Shown: piece after piece, positions 21,435-33,900 of the stretch
Layout of the letters: every line of letters begins with the position of its first letter
Numbering within the stretch: position 1 is the stretch's first letter
NCBI GenBank assembly: GCA_964019695.1
Contig: OZ026526.1
Span: 9,443,254-9,507,253, forward strand
Direction: 5' to 3'
Length of the DNA stretch: 64,000 nucleotides
From: Loripinus fragilis
Lineage: Eukaryota; Mollusca; Bivalvia; Lucinida; Lucinidae
Program-made: the position numbers and the translations under genes
The notes under the pieces: model-generated
What the model was told of the DNA's origin: nothing
The model's database searches: none
What the model saw: only the letters and a program-made list of their open reading frames with translations

Positions 21435-21542
21435 CTTTAATGTAACATCACATAGTTTTCCTTGTCTTCTTATATCTTCTAGAACAGGAAACGCACAAAA
21501 GGGAAGGTCTTCCTTGTGAAACACTTTTACATCGTCAGCCAT
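21435..21542 (-). CDS. KLHL18: KLHL18 coding exon 1 (start codon, N-terminus)
   Basis: It encodes 36 residues, beginning MADDVKVFHKEDLPFC and ending GKLCDVTLK. This matches the N-terminal lead of KLHL18 into the first BTB strand. The ATG is the only in-frame start that gives a KLHL18-like leader. The donor is AAAG|GTTTGA, phase 0. An untranslated leader must lie upstream (above 21542), but no core promoter was recognisable there. Confidence 0.92.
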
Positions 21543-21624
21543 CTTTGATGTTTGGGATAGATTATTATTTCCCTTGAACAAGTATAAGCTTTATCAATAA
21601 AAAAAAGTCCACGCTCCATCCAAG

Positions 21625-21999
21625 GGGGTGGGGGGGGGGGGGGTACTCTGATATTTTCATACATGCGTAGGCTCGGGTCATTTTTTTTTGTTCGAAATTT
21701 TGAATTTCAATATTTTTGGGGTTATCAGAAAAATAAATATTTTTTGGGGTATGAAGATTTTGTGGATATTTTTGGTCATCACAAACTTGGACTATATTTA
21801 GGGGTTATTTCTATGCATTTTAGGGTCTTTTCTTAAGGTCTTTGTACAGAATTGGGATATTTTTTGGGGTTGCTAAAATTTCAAATATTTTTTGGGGATG
21901 CTAGAAATTCCTGATATTTTTGGGGGGTGAAGGGTAGATGCTGGGCCCGAGCCTGCGTATGTAGAAAAAATTGAGAGTACATGTAACCCCCCCCCCCCC
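21625..21999. mobile_element. G-tract MITE with ATATTTTTTGGGG sub-repeats
   Basis: The left end is a G-run followed by TACTCTGATATTTTCATACA and TGCGTAGGCTCGGG; the right end is CCCGAGCCTGCGTATGTAG followed by GAGAGTACATGTAAC and a C-run. The body repeats GATATTTTTGGGG. It lies about 80 bases upstream of the KLHL18 ATG. Confidence 0.7.
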
Positions 22000-22169
22000 T
22001 GGGCCCGCCAAACTTCGCCCAAGCAGGAAAACACGCGTGCACTAAGTCACGCACACGCATTTCCGCATTCGTCGTCCAGCAGGCTGTTCGGCCAGCCATC
22101 CCACACTAAATCACTATTGGCCTATATTCCTTTCAGAAACGCAGCACTTGACGTAAATCACTGATAAAT

Positions 22170-22211
22170 ATACCGTCCCCCCCCCCCCCCCCCCCAAAAA
22201 AAAAAAAAAAT
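22170..22211. repeat. Poly-C then poly-A tract
   Basis: A run of about 20 C followed by about 16 A. Likely slippage-prone and a possible assembly length error. Confidence 0.9.
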
Positions 22212-22361
22212 ACTTTAAAATATTATCTATATAATTATATCTAGACAGTATATGAGCATTAAACTGAAAAGGAACACAACACAACAACATATACGGCACC
22301 AAATTAAGCAACACAAGTGAAGAGGCATAGCAAAGCTATGTAAAATAATGTTCTGTTCGTA

Positions 22362-22732
22362 TAATAAATAGAGAATACTAGGTTCGCGTCTTTTGATATC
22401 AAGTTTACCAGGCAAGGCTTTGAGAACGCTTGTTGACATCGCGAGGCTTGCCGAGCGATTCAACATGCGTTCTCAAAGCCGAGCCTGGTAAACTTGATAT
22501 CAAAAGACGCGAACCTGGTATTCTATTTATCAGTTTACCCATTGTTGAACACTCTTCAAACTAGCGATTATGACGTAATTTTTATTTTTTGCGTTGGTTC
22601 AGCGTCATTAGCGACGTCATTCAAAAAGTGCAACGTCATCATGACCTGATAAAGGTAACATGCCGTGAGATAGGAAACGTTTATTAGGTTATGTTGAAAT
22701 AATTCGGTTTATATTAGGGGTGACTGATAAAT
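22362..22732. mobile_element. Hairpin element of about 370 bp, copy outside the giant repeat
   Basis: A stem of about 45 bp (AGAGAATACTAGGTTCGCG...TTGATATCAAG and its inverse ending TGGTATTCTATTT) encloses a second inverted segment (TTTGAGAACGC...GCGTTCTCAAAG). It is followed by a segment from TTTATCAGTTTACCC to GGGGTGACTGATAAA. A near-identical copy lies at 24033-24395. Confidence 0.8.
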
Positions 22733-23239
22733 ATATATATAGTAGTGGTTGCCTAACTCCATAAAATCATGATCGCAGAAACAATTAAAACTAGACTGCA
22801 TTCGATGATACACCATCGCAAATACGCGCGCTTAAATTGTACCTTTGGCATTGACTTTGGCGTCAAGGTCACATGAAATATTATCAAGCAACATCCTCAT
22901 CATGTGACACATGCCCCTGCAAAACTTGAAGTTTGCAACGTACGAGGGGGTATCCAGAAATTCGTAGACAAATTGAATATCTTTTTCATGCATTATCGTA
23001 TTGTCACGAAAACTTCACATCTTAAACATTCATATCTTGAGCACCTACAAGTAATAAATCAAATAGATTCGGATGTTCATAATATAGTTACAGTCACAAT
23101 AGCAACGAGCATACACGGGAAGTGCCGCACATCAAATTTTCAAACACTGATTTTGGTTTTCATATTAATTAGATTCATGAATTTTCTTCAAATTACGCCG
23201 GAAATGTTTTATAAATATTTAAATTTCCACTGCAAGTCT
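22733..23239. other. Spacer before the giant inverted repeat
   Basis: Apparently unique sequence. A 145-codon open frame (22904-23341, plus) crosses the boundary of the giant repeat and shows no recognisable domain, so it is not called. Confidence 0.4.
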
Positions 23240-24032
23240 TTAACCTTCTGTTTGCCAACGGGCCACTTTTGGGCCACCAGTAGTACTCCTTTGAGTGTCA
23301 ACGGGCCACTTTTGGGCCACCTGTTTAGTTTTGATTTTTGAGAAAACTCTACTGCTATTTTATCTTAATTGTTTTCAATGTAAAGAAAAATCCTTTTTCG
23401 GCAAAATATTTTTGGTCGGGACTCTTTTCATGAAATGCACTAGGCATCAGAGGAGATTTGTTGTTTTTTCATTCTTTTTTCTCCTTTCCGAATATATTTT
23501 GTAAAACAAGTGAATGAATATAAAAACAAATCAATAAATGCAAGCCACGATCGCCGACGCTTCAAAAACAAAATTGTTAGAGATAATACATTAGCTGTGT
23601 CCCCGATATGCAGTTCGCTGAAGCAATTGGATCTTGCAAGAAATGCGATTAGGGACGGATCAGTGTTTTATTCCATCCGGGTCAGCTACCGAACCTTTAT
23701 CTTAGTGGGTGTCTCATCCAGCCACGACAGGGAAACTCAGGATAAACATTATTATAAGCGCTGACTGAACTTATAAACCAACTTAAATTTTCGCATGTTT
23801 TTGTCTTTGCTGAAATTTTGGCGTGGAATCATTTTCGTGTTTTGCAAAAATAAATTGTTATATAATAATACACAGCATGTATAAATGGACATGTTCGCGT
23901 GTATAAGTTTTATTTTTTTTCTTTCTCACTAAAATCGCGAAACTACATCACTCTATAAAATAACTAACAAATAACGCGCAGATGATTGTAGACAGTAAAG
24001 TAACTAACACAATCAGGAGAGATGGCCGAAAG

Positions 24033-24395
24033 AAATAGAGAATACTAGGTGAGCGTCTTTTGATATCAAGTTTACCAGGCAAGGCTTTGAGAACGCTTGT
24101 TGACATCGCGAGGCTTGCCGAGCGATTCAACATGCGTTCTCAAAGCCGAGCCTGGTAAACTTGATATCAAAATACGCGAACCTGGTATTCTATTTATCAG
24201 TTTACCCATTGTTTCACTCCTCAAACTAGCGATTATGATGTAATTTTCAATTTTTTGTGTTGATTCAGCGTCATTAGCGACGTCATTCAAAAGTGCAACG
24301 TCATCATGACCTGATAAAGATAACATGCCGTGAGATAGGAAACGTTTATTAGGTTATGTTGAAACAATTCAGTTAATATTAGGGGTGACTGATAA
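24033..24395. mobile_element. Hairpin element of about 365 bp, private insertion of the left arm
   Basis: Nearly identical to 22362-22732. The right arm has an uninterrupted site here (61200-61230, GGCCATCTCTCC next to a T-run), so this copy inserted into an A-run of the left arm after the arms existed. Confidence 0.8.
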
Positions 24396-24639
24396 AAAAA
24401 AAACACACCTTCCTCTCGAGCAGAGAATGCTAATAAGAGACTGCACACACATGTAAGCGCATTCCTGCAAGAAAATTTACTACAATAAAATAACCAACAA
24501 AAAACGGGCAGACAATTAGACAGAATTACGCGCTTAAAAATACAACACTGTCCTCACCAGCATCAAAGGCTCACTCATGACTACACATGCGCGCATTCTC
24601 GTAAGAACGTTTTATCGGACCCGAGGTTTCTTGTGCAGA

Positions 24640-24860
24640 CTCGTCAGTGTATTCGCTTTTGGTACTTTGGCGACGGCTCCGGTGAGCCTATGCAATGTTC
24701 AGGCTCGCTAGTGCCTGCGCTGCTAGCATAAATGAGACCCAAAGCACAGTTTGAGTTGTACTTATCGCTTTGTCCAGTGACTAAGGCTCAGGCGAGCCTG
24801 TGCAAAAGTGCAGACTCGTCATAGCCTTTCGCTGCTCGCTTACATAGCAAGCTATCGCCA
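24640..24860. repeat. Cluster of GTGCA hairpins in the left terminal arm
   Basis: Repeated phrases GAGCCTATGCAATGTTCAGG, GAGCCTGTGCAAAAGTGCAG and ACTCGTCATAGCC / CGCTGCTCGC form weak stem-loops of the same style as those at 39490-39570, 40140-40225 and 45010-45290. Mirrored at 60760-60960. Confidence 0.55.
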
Positions 24861-25049
24861 TTTGAGCCAGCATTTCAAACATTGGTATTCTGCATTGTCG
24901 AGTGAATATAAAAAACTCTTTCCGAAATAAAAAGGGATTTTCCGATGGAATTCCCTTTTTTTGATAGTAAAACATAAATATGGATATAATCATATTTGAG
25001 TTTTGCATCGTTATAGAGTACAAGAATGATGGTACAATGTAATTTATTT

Positions 25050-27910
25050 TTCCTATGAACAGAGGAAATTTCCTCTGTCGTGACTGCTCAAAATGCAGAA
25101 ATTGATGTCCTTAAAATATGTTCCAAGTAGTGTATTTGTCCTAATAGTTTAAAGAAAAGTTCAAATATCAATTTGTATATCAAGTAGAAATCGGTTTACA
25201 ACAGAGGAAATTTCCTCTGCTTTGACAATGGGACAAGTCTTCCTTTAATCACAATCAGATTTTCATCTTATTTCAGAACAGAGGAATTTTCCTACATTTT
25301 ACTTTCAATATCTCAACAATATATAAAAAGAGTGACCTTTACAACAGAGGAATTTTCCTCTGTTTAGTAGTTCGAAAATTTCCTATAGTGACTTCCACAA
25401 TTGATTTATTTTACATTCTAGTCATAACTTAAATATTACCAATTTCCAACAGAGGAATTTTCCTCCGTTCGGTTATCCAACAATTTCCTATTGCGAGAAT
25501 TAAGAGCCAATTTTCCTATAATAAAAATGAAGAACCATGTTTGTTAACATTTCCATCTTAATCATAACTTAAATGTTTCCACTTTTCAACAGAGGAATTT
25601 TCCTCCATTTTCAATTCTGTATCTCGACAATCAATAAAAGCAGAGAAATTTTACAACAGATGAATTTTCCTCTGTTAAATAGTTCGACAATTTCCTATAG
25701 TGACTTCCAGAACTGAGAGCCTAACTTGTTTGACATTCTAGTCATAACTTAAATATTACCAATTTTCCAACAGAGGAATTTTCCTCCGTTCGGTAATTCA
25801 ACAATTTCCTATTTTGATAATTAAGAGCCCACTTTCCTATAATGAAAATGAAGAAACCCGTTTACTATCATTTCCATCTTCACATAAATATCCATCATAT
25901 CTTAAATGTTTCCAATTTTCAACAGAGGAATTTTCCTCCGTTTTCTATTCTGTAGAATATCAACAATAAATAGAAGGAGTGACCTTTACAACAGAGGAAT
26001 TTTCCTCTGTTTAGTAGTTTGCCAATTTCCTATAGTTACTTCCAGAACTCCGAACCCAACTTGTTTGACATTCTAGTTAAAACCTAAAATATATCCAAAT
26101 TTTCCAACAGAGGAATTTTCCTCCGTTCAGTAATTCAACAATTTCCTTTTGCAAGAATTAAGAGCCCATTTTCTTATGATGAAGATGAAGTACCCTGTTT
26201 ATTATTATTTCCATCTTAGCATAAATATCCATCATAACTTAAATAAATCCAATTTTCAACAGAGGAATTTTCCTCCGTTTTCAATTCTGTATCTCCACAA
26301 TCAATAAAAGGAGTGAATTTTACAACAGAGGAATTTTCCTCTGTTCAGTATTCAACAATTTCCTATAGTGATTTCCAGAACTCCCAGTCCAACTTGTTTA
26401 ATATTCAAGTCATAACTTAAATATTCCTCCATTTTCAGAACTGAGAGCCTAACTTGTTTGACATTCTAGTCATAACTTAAATATTACCAATTTTCCAACA
26501 GAGGAATTTTCCTCCGTTCGGTAATTCAACAATTTCCTATTTTGATAATTAAGAGCCCACTTTCCTATAATGAAAATGAAGAAACCCGTTTACTATCATT
26601 TCCATCTTCACATAAATATCCATCATATCTTAAATGTTTCCAATTTTCAACAGAGGAATTTTCCTCCGTTTTCTATTCTGTAGAATATCAACAATAAATA
26701 GAAGGAGTGACCTTTACAACAGAGGAATTTTCCTCTGTTTAGTAGTTTGCCAATTTCCTATAGTTACTTCAAGAACACCGAACCCAACTTGTTTAACATT
26801 CTAGTTAAAACCTAAAATATATCCAAATTTTCCAACAGAGGAATTTTCCTCCGTTCAGTAATTCAACAATTTCCTTTTGCGAGAATTAAGAGCCCATTTT
26901 CTTATGATGAAGATGAAGTACCCTAGTTATTATTATTTCCATCTTAGCATAAATATCCATCATAACTTAAATAAATCCAATTTTCAACAGAGGAATTTTC
27001 CTCCGTTTTCAATTCTGTATCTCCACAATCAATAAAAGGAGTGAATTTTACAACAGAGGAATTTTCCTCTGTTCAGTATTCAACAATTTCCTATAGTGAT
27101 TTCCAGAACTCCCAGTCCAACTTGTTTAATATTCAAGTCATAACTTAAATATGACCAATTTTCCAACAGAGGAATTTTCCTCTGTTTGGTAGTTCAATAA
27201 TTTCCTATAGTGACTTCCAGAACTCTGAGCCCAACTTCTTTGACATTCTAGTCATAACTTAAATATTGCCGATATTCCAACAGAGGAATTTTCCTCCATT
27301 CCGTAATTCAACAATTTCCTATTGCGAAAATAAAAGCCCAATTTTCCTATAATGAAAATGAAGAACCCTGTTTGTTATCATTTCCATCGTAACATAAATA
27401 TCTATCATAACTTAAATGTTTCCAATTTTCAACAGAGAAATTTTCCTACATTCTCCATTCAGTTTCTCGACAATCAATAACAGGAGTGAATTTTACAACA
27501 GAGGAATTTTTCTCTGTGCAGTAGTTCTACAATTTACTATAGTGACTTCCAGAACTCCAAACCCAACTTTTTTGACATTCTAGTAAAAAACTAAAATATA
27601 ACCAATTTTCCTCTGTTCAGTAATTCAACAATTTCTAATTGCGAGAATTAAGAGCCTACTTTGTTCAATATTTCTGTCTTACATTAATTACGGTTTTAGA
27701 ACAGAGGAAATTTCCTCTGTTCAGTAGTTCTACAGATTCCTATAGTGACGCTCAGAACTCAGAGCACAACTTGTTTGATATTCTTGTAATTACTGAAATA
27801 TTACCAATTTTAGAATAAAGGAATTTTCCTCAGTTCGGTAATTCAATAATTTCCAATTGAGAGAATTAAGAGCCCAATTTGTTCAATATTACTGTCGTAC
27901 ATAAATTACA
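25050..27910. repeat. Left array of about 25 short palindromes
   Basis: The half-site AACAGAGGAAA followed by its own reverse complement forms a 22-bp palindrome (perfect at 25060 and 25202 regions); most copies are AACAGAGGAATTTTCCTC followed by TGTT or CGTT. Spacings cluster near 65, 115 and 150 bp, and the intervening sequences are themselves repeated (CTATAGTGACTTCCAGAACT, GTCATAACTTAAATATTACC, AATTAAGAGCCCA). The block 25708-26435 is repeated at 26436 onward with a period of 728 bp. Non-coding. Confidence 0.9.
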
Positions 27911-27914
27911 GTTT

Positions 27915-30900
27915 AACCTCTAAGTATCAAACAATTTGACTTCTAGCAGGTCCGGACAGAATGTTGGGCCTGATCTGGGTCCAAATTGTTTGGAATGGTT
28001 ATCAGCAGATGACAATGTCATGTAAAACTTTACACAAAGTTAAAATACATCGGTTCAACTTGTCATAACCTCTAAAGTGACAAACAGTTTTGACCCCTAT
28101 CAGGTCCGGACAGAATATCGGGCCTGATCTGGGTCCAAATTACTTGAAAGGGTTATTAGTAGATGACAATGTCATGTAAAGGTTTAATGCAAAGTTAAAA
28201 TACATCGGTTCGATTTCACCTTTTTATAACCTCTAAAGTGTCAAACAGTTTGGACCCGGATCAGGTCCAGACAGAATGCTGGGCCTGATCTGGGTCCAAA
28301 TTGTTTGAATCATTTATACGCAGATGTCATCTGCTGACAAAGTCAATGTAAAGGTTTGAATCAAAAATAAAACATTGGATTAACTCCAACTTGTCTAAAC
28401 CTCTAAAGTGTCAAACAGTTTGGACACCTATCAGGTCCGGACAGAATGTTGGGCCTGATCTGGGTCCAAATTGTTTGGAAGGGTTATCAGCAGATGACAA
28501 TGTCATGTAAAGGTTTAACGCTAAGTTAAAATACATCGGTTCAACTTCAACTTGTCATAACCTCTAAAGTGTCAAACAGTTTGGACCCAGATCAGGTCTG
28601 GACAGAATGTTAGGCCTGATCTGGTACTAAATTGTTTGAAACACTTATCAGCAGATGTCATCCGCTGACAAAGTCTTGTAAAGGTATAACACAAAAATAA
28701 AACACTGGTTCAACTCCAACTTGTCATAACCTCTAAAGTGTCAAACAGTTTGGACCCCTACAGGTCCAGACAGAATGTCGGGCCTGATCTGGGTCCAAAT
28801 TGTTTGAAAGGGTTATCAGCAGATGATAATGTCATGTAAAGGTTTAACGCAAAAATAAAACATTGGTTCAACTCCAACTTGTCATAACCTCTAAAGTGTC
28901 AAACAGTTTGGACCCAGATCAAGTCCTGACAGAATGACGGGCCTGATCTGGGTCCAAATTGTTTGAAAGGGTTATCAACAGATGACAATGTCATTTTTAA
29001 GTTTAACGCAAAGTTAAAATGCATCAGTTCAACTTCAACTTGTCATAACCTCTAAAGTGTCAAACAGTTTTGACACCTATCAGGTCCTGACAGAATGTGG
29101 GTCCTGATCAGGGTCCAAATTGTTTGAAAGGGTAATCAGCAGATGACAACGTCATGTTAAAGTTTAAAGCAAAGTTAAAATACATCTGTTCAACTTCAAC
29201 TTGTCATAACCTCTAAAGTGTCAAACAGTTTGGACACCTATCAGGTCCAGAGAGAATGTGGGGCCTGATCTAGGTCCAAATTGTTTGAAAGGGTTATCAG
29301 CAGATGAAAATGTCATGTTTAAGTTTAACGCAAAGTTAAAATACATCGGTTCAACTTCAACTTGACATAACCTCTAAAGTGTCAACAGTTTTGACCCCTT
29401 TCTGGTCTGGAAAGAATGTTGGACCTGATCTGGGTCTAAATTATCTGAAAGGGTTATCAGCAGATGACAATGTCATGTAAAGGTTTAACGCAAATTAAAA
29501 TACATTGGTTCAGATTCAATTTGTCATTATCTCTAAAGCGTCAAACAGTTTAACCCCTATCAGGTCCTGAGAGAATGTTGGGCCTGATCTGGGTCCAAAT
29601 TGTTTGAAAGGGTTATCAGCAGATGACAATGTCATGTAAAAGTTAAACGCAAAATTAAAATACATCCGTTTAACTTCAACTTTTTATAACCTCTAAAGTG
29701 TTTAACGGTTTAGACCCATATCAGGTCCAGACAGAATGTCGGGCCTGATCTGGGTCTAAATTGTTTGAAATGCTTATCAGCAGATCACAATGTCATGTTA
29801 AAGTTTAAATCAAAGTTAAAAGTCATTGGTTCAATTTCAACTTGTCATAACCTCTATAGTGTCAAATAGTTTTGACCCATATCAGGTGCGGGCAGAATGT
29901 CTGGCCTGATCTGGGACCAAATTACTTGAGAGGGTTATCAGCAGATGACAATAACATGTGAAGGTTTAACAGAAAGTTAAAATACATCGGTTCAATTTTA
30001 CCTTTTCATAACCTCTAAAGTGTCAAACAGTTTTGACCCAGATCAGGTCAAGACAGAATGTTGGGCCTGATCTGGGTCCAAATTGTTTGAAACACTTATC
30101 TGCAGATGTCATCTGCTGAAAAAGGCATGTAAAGGTTTAACGCAAAGTTAAAATACATCGGTTCAACTCCAACTTGTCATAACTTCCAAAGTGTCAAACA
30201 GTTTGGACCCCTATCAGGTCCAGACAGAATGTTGGGCCTGATCTGGGTCCAAATTGTTTGAAAGGGTTATCAGCAGATGACAATGTCATGTAAAGGTTTA
30301 ATGCAAAATTGACATTGGTTCAACTTCAACTTTTCATAACCTCTAAGGCGTCAAACAGTTTGGACCCTAATCAGGTCCGGACAGAATGTCGGGCCTGATC
30401 TGGGTCCAAATTGTTTGAAAGGGTTATCAGCAGATGACAATGTCATGTAAAGGTTTAATGCAAAGATAAAATACATCGGTTTAATCATGTTAAAATTTAA
30501 CGCAAAGTTAAAATACATCGGTTCAACTTCAACTTGTCATAACCTCTAAAGTGTCAAACAGTTTGGACCTGGATCAGGTCCGGACAAAATGTTGGGCCTG
30601 ATCTGGGTCCAAATTGTTTGAAACACTTATCTGCAGATGTCATCTACTGATAAAGTCATGAAAAGGTTTAACGCAAAGTTAAAATATATCGGTTCAACTC
30701 CAACTTGTCATAACCTCTAAAGTGTCAAACAGTTTTTACCCCTATCAGGTCTGGACAGAATGTCGGCCTGATCTGGGTCCAAATTGTTTGAAAGGGTTAT
30801 CAGCAGATGACAATGTAATGTAAAGGTTTAACTCAAAGTTAATATACATCGGTTCAACCTCAGCTTGTAATAACCTCTAAAGTGTCAAAAAGCTTGGACC

Positions 30901-33900
30901 CTTTTCAGGTCTGGACAGAATGTCGGGCCTGATCTGGGTCCAAATTGTTTGACAAGGTTTTCAGCAGATGGCAATGTCATGTCAAAGTTTAACGCAAGTT
31001 GAAATACATCGGTTCAACTTCAACTTTTCATAACCTCTAAAGTGTCAAACAGTTTGGACCCCTTTCAGATCCGGACAGAATGTTGGGCCAGATCTGGGTC
31101 TAAATTGTTTGAAATGGTTATCAGCAGATGACAATGTCATGTTATAGTTTAAGTCAAAGTTAAAATACATCGGTTCAATTTCAACTTGTCATAACCTCTA
31201 AAGTGTCAATTAGTTTTGACCCCTATCAGGTGTAGGCAGAATGTCAGGCCTGATCTGGGTCCAAATTACTTGAAAGGGTTATCAGCAGATGACAATAACA
31301 CGTAAAGGTTTAACTCATGGTTAGAATACATCGGTTCAATTCACCTTTTCATAACCTCTAAAGTGTCAAACAGTTTGGACCCGGATCAGGTTCAGACAGA
31401 ATGTTGGGCCTGATCTGGGTCCAAAGTGTTTGAAACACTTATTCGCAGATATCATCTGCTGACAAAGTCATGTAAAGGCTTCATGAAAAATAAAACATTG
31501 GATTAACTCATAAACTCTTTATCCTTTGTCAAACAGTTAAGACACCTATCAAGTCTGGACAGAATGTTGGGCCTAATCTTGGTCCCAATTGTTTGAAAGG
31601 GTTATCAGCAGATGACAATGTCACATAAAAGCTTAACGTAAAGTTAAAATACATTGGTTCAACTTCAACTTGTCATAACCTCTAAAGTGTCAAACAGTTA
31701 AACCCCTATCAGGTCCGTACAGAATGTTGGGCCTGACCTGGGTCCAAATTGTTTGAAAGGGTTATCAGCAGATGACAATGTCATGTAAAGGTTTAACGCA
31801 AGTTAAAATACATTGGTTCAACTTCAACTTGTCATAACCTCTAAAGCGTCAAAAAGCTTGGATCCCTATCAGGTCCAGACAGAATGTTGAGCCTGATCTG
31901 GGTCCAAATCGTTTGAAAGGGTTATCAGCAGATGGCAATGTCATGTAAAGGTTTAACGCAAAGTTAAAATACATCTGTTCAACTTCAACTTGTCATAACC
32001 TCCAAGTGTCAAACAGTTTGGACCCGGATCAGATCTGGACATAATGCTGGGCCTGATCTGGGTCCAAATTTTTTGAAACACTTATCAGCAGATGTCATCT
32101 GCTGACAAAGTCATGTAAAGGGTTCAGGCAAAAATAAAACATTGGTTCAACTCCAACTTGTCATAACCTCTAAAGTGTCAAACAGTTTGGCCCCTATCAG
32201 GTCAGGACAGAATGTCAGGCCTGATCTGGGTCCAAATTGTTTGAAAGGGTTATCAGCAGATGACAATGTCATGTTTAAGTTTAACGCAAAGTTAAAATAC
32301 ATCCATTCAACTTCAACTTGTCATAACCTCTTAAGTGTCAAACAGTTTGGACCCCTATGAGGTCAGGACAGAATGTAGGGCCTGATCTGGGTCCAAATTG
32401 TTTGAAAGGGTTATCAGCAGATGACAATGTCATGTAAAAGTTTAACGCAAAGTTAAAATACATCAGTTCAACTTCTACATGTCACAACCTCTAAAGTGTC
32501 AAACAGTTTGGACCCCTATCAGCTCAGGACAGAATGTCCGGCCTGATCTGGGTCCAAATTATTTGGAAGGGTTATCAGCAGATGATAATGTCATGTAAAA
32601 GTTTAATGCATAGTTAAAATACATCGGTTCAACTTCAATTTGTCATAACCTCTAAAGTGTCAAACAGTTTGACCCCTTTCAGGTCCAGACAGAATGTTGG
32701 GCCTGATCTGGGTCCAAATTGCTTGAAAAGTGTTATCAGCAGATGGCAATGTCATGTTAAGGTTTATGGCAAAGTTAAAATACATTGGTTCAACTTCAAC
32801 TTGTCATAACCTCTAAAGCTTCAAACAGATTGGACCCCTATCAGGTCCGGACAAAACATAGGGCCTGATTTTTGTCAAATTGTTTGAAAGGGTTATCAGC
32901 ATATGACAATGTCGAGTATTTTAGTTTTACGCAAAATTAAAATGCATCAGCTCAACTTCAATCTGTCATAACCCCTTAACCGTCAATCGGTTTTGACCCC
33001 TAACAGGTCTGGACAGAATGTTGGGCCTGACCTGGGTCCAAATTACTTGAATGGGTTATCAGCAGATGACAATAACATGTTTAGGTTTAACGCAAAGTTG
33101 AAATTCATTGGTTCAACTTCAACTTGTCATAACCTCTAAAGTGTCAAACAGTTTGGACCCGGATCATGTCCTGACAGAATGTCGGGCCTGAACTTGGTCC
33201 AAATTGTTTGAAACACTGATCAGCCTTGTCATCTGCTGGCGCAGTCATGTAAAGGTTTAACACAAAAATAAAACAATTGTTCAAATCCAACTTGTCATAA
33301 CCTCTAAAGTGTCAAACAGTTTGACCCCTATCAGGTCCGGACAGAATGACAGGCCTGATCTGGGTCCAAATTGTTTGAAAGGGTTATCAGCAGATGACAA
33401 TAACACGTTAAGGTTTAACTCATGGTTAAAATACATCGGTTCAATTCACCTTTTCATAACCTCTAAAGTGTCAAACAGTTTGGACCCGGATCAGGTTCAG
33501 ACAGAATGTTGGGCCTGATCTGGGTCCAAAGTGTTTGAAACACTTATTCACAGATATCATCTGCTGACAAAGTCATGTAAAGGCTTCATGAAAAATAAAA
33601 CATTGGATTAACTCCAACTTGTCATAAACTCTTTATCCTTTGTCAAACAGTTAAGACACCTATCAAGTCTGGACAGAATGTTGGGCCTAATCTTGGTCCC
33701 AATTGTTTGAAAGGGTTATTAGCAGATGACAATGTCACATAAAAGCTTAACGTAAAGTCAAAATACATTGGTTCAACTTCAACTTGTCATAACCTCTAAA
33801 GTGTCAAACAGTTAAACCCCTATCAGGTCCGTACAGAATGTTGGGCCTGACCTGGGTCCAAATTGTTTGAAAGGGTTATCAGCAGATGACAATGTCATGT

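Larger units (their letters stand above)
1..21542 (-). other. KLHL18: KLHL18 orthologue, gene locus (eight coding exons, 3' part off the window)
   Basis: Gene model on the minus strand, from the ATG at 21542-21540 to the left edge. The coding exons are 21435-21542, 17978-18108, 16561-16701, 9363-9561, 7702-7862, 3790-3926, 3251-3358 and 1-51. All junctions use GT...AG and every split codon closes in frame, giving about 345 residues. The order is BTB (about residues 20-130), BACK (about 135-240), then kelch repeats from about 270; the remaining five or so kelch blades lie beyond base 1. Residue agreement with vertebrate KLHL18, recalled from memory, is high and collinear across all exons, unlike other KLHL members. 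In vertebrates KLHL18 is a substrate adaptor that binds CUL3 through BTB/BACK and recruits substrates such as Aurora A through its kelch propeller; function here is inferred from orthology. Introns make up about 95% of the locus and are full of repeats. Confidence 0.93.
23244..25050. repeat. Left terminal arm of the giant element
   Basis: Mirrors 59130-63286 once the insertions are removed. The motif CAACGGGCCACTTTTGGGCC plus ACC occurs at 23256-23278 and 23299-23321. Shared landmarks include CATGAAATGCACTAGGCATC and CATCCAGCCACGACAGGG. It lacks a stretch of about 185 bp present at 61798-61981 on the right. Open frames at 23510-23764 and mirrored at 61494-61736 encode the same unrecognised peptide and are probably chance in shared sequence. 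Confidence 0.8.

Noticed and set aside
22904..23341. 145-codon plus-strand open frame
   Set aside because: It crosses the TTAA boundary of the giant element, has no recognisable domain, and its end lies in the non-coding terminal motif.
23510..23764. Open frame mirrored at 61494-61736 in both arms as a conserved gene
   Set aside because: Mirroring follows from the inverted repeat; the peptide is not recognised, the two versions differ in length and end, and there is no start context.
25050..27910. CRISPR-like look of short palindromes at regular spacing
   Set aside because: The spacers are themselves repeated and related, the copies vary, spacing is not constant, and the DNA is eukaryotic.
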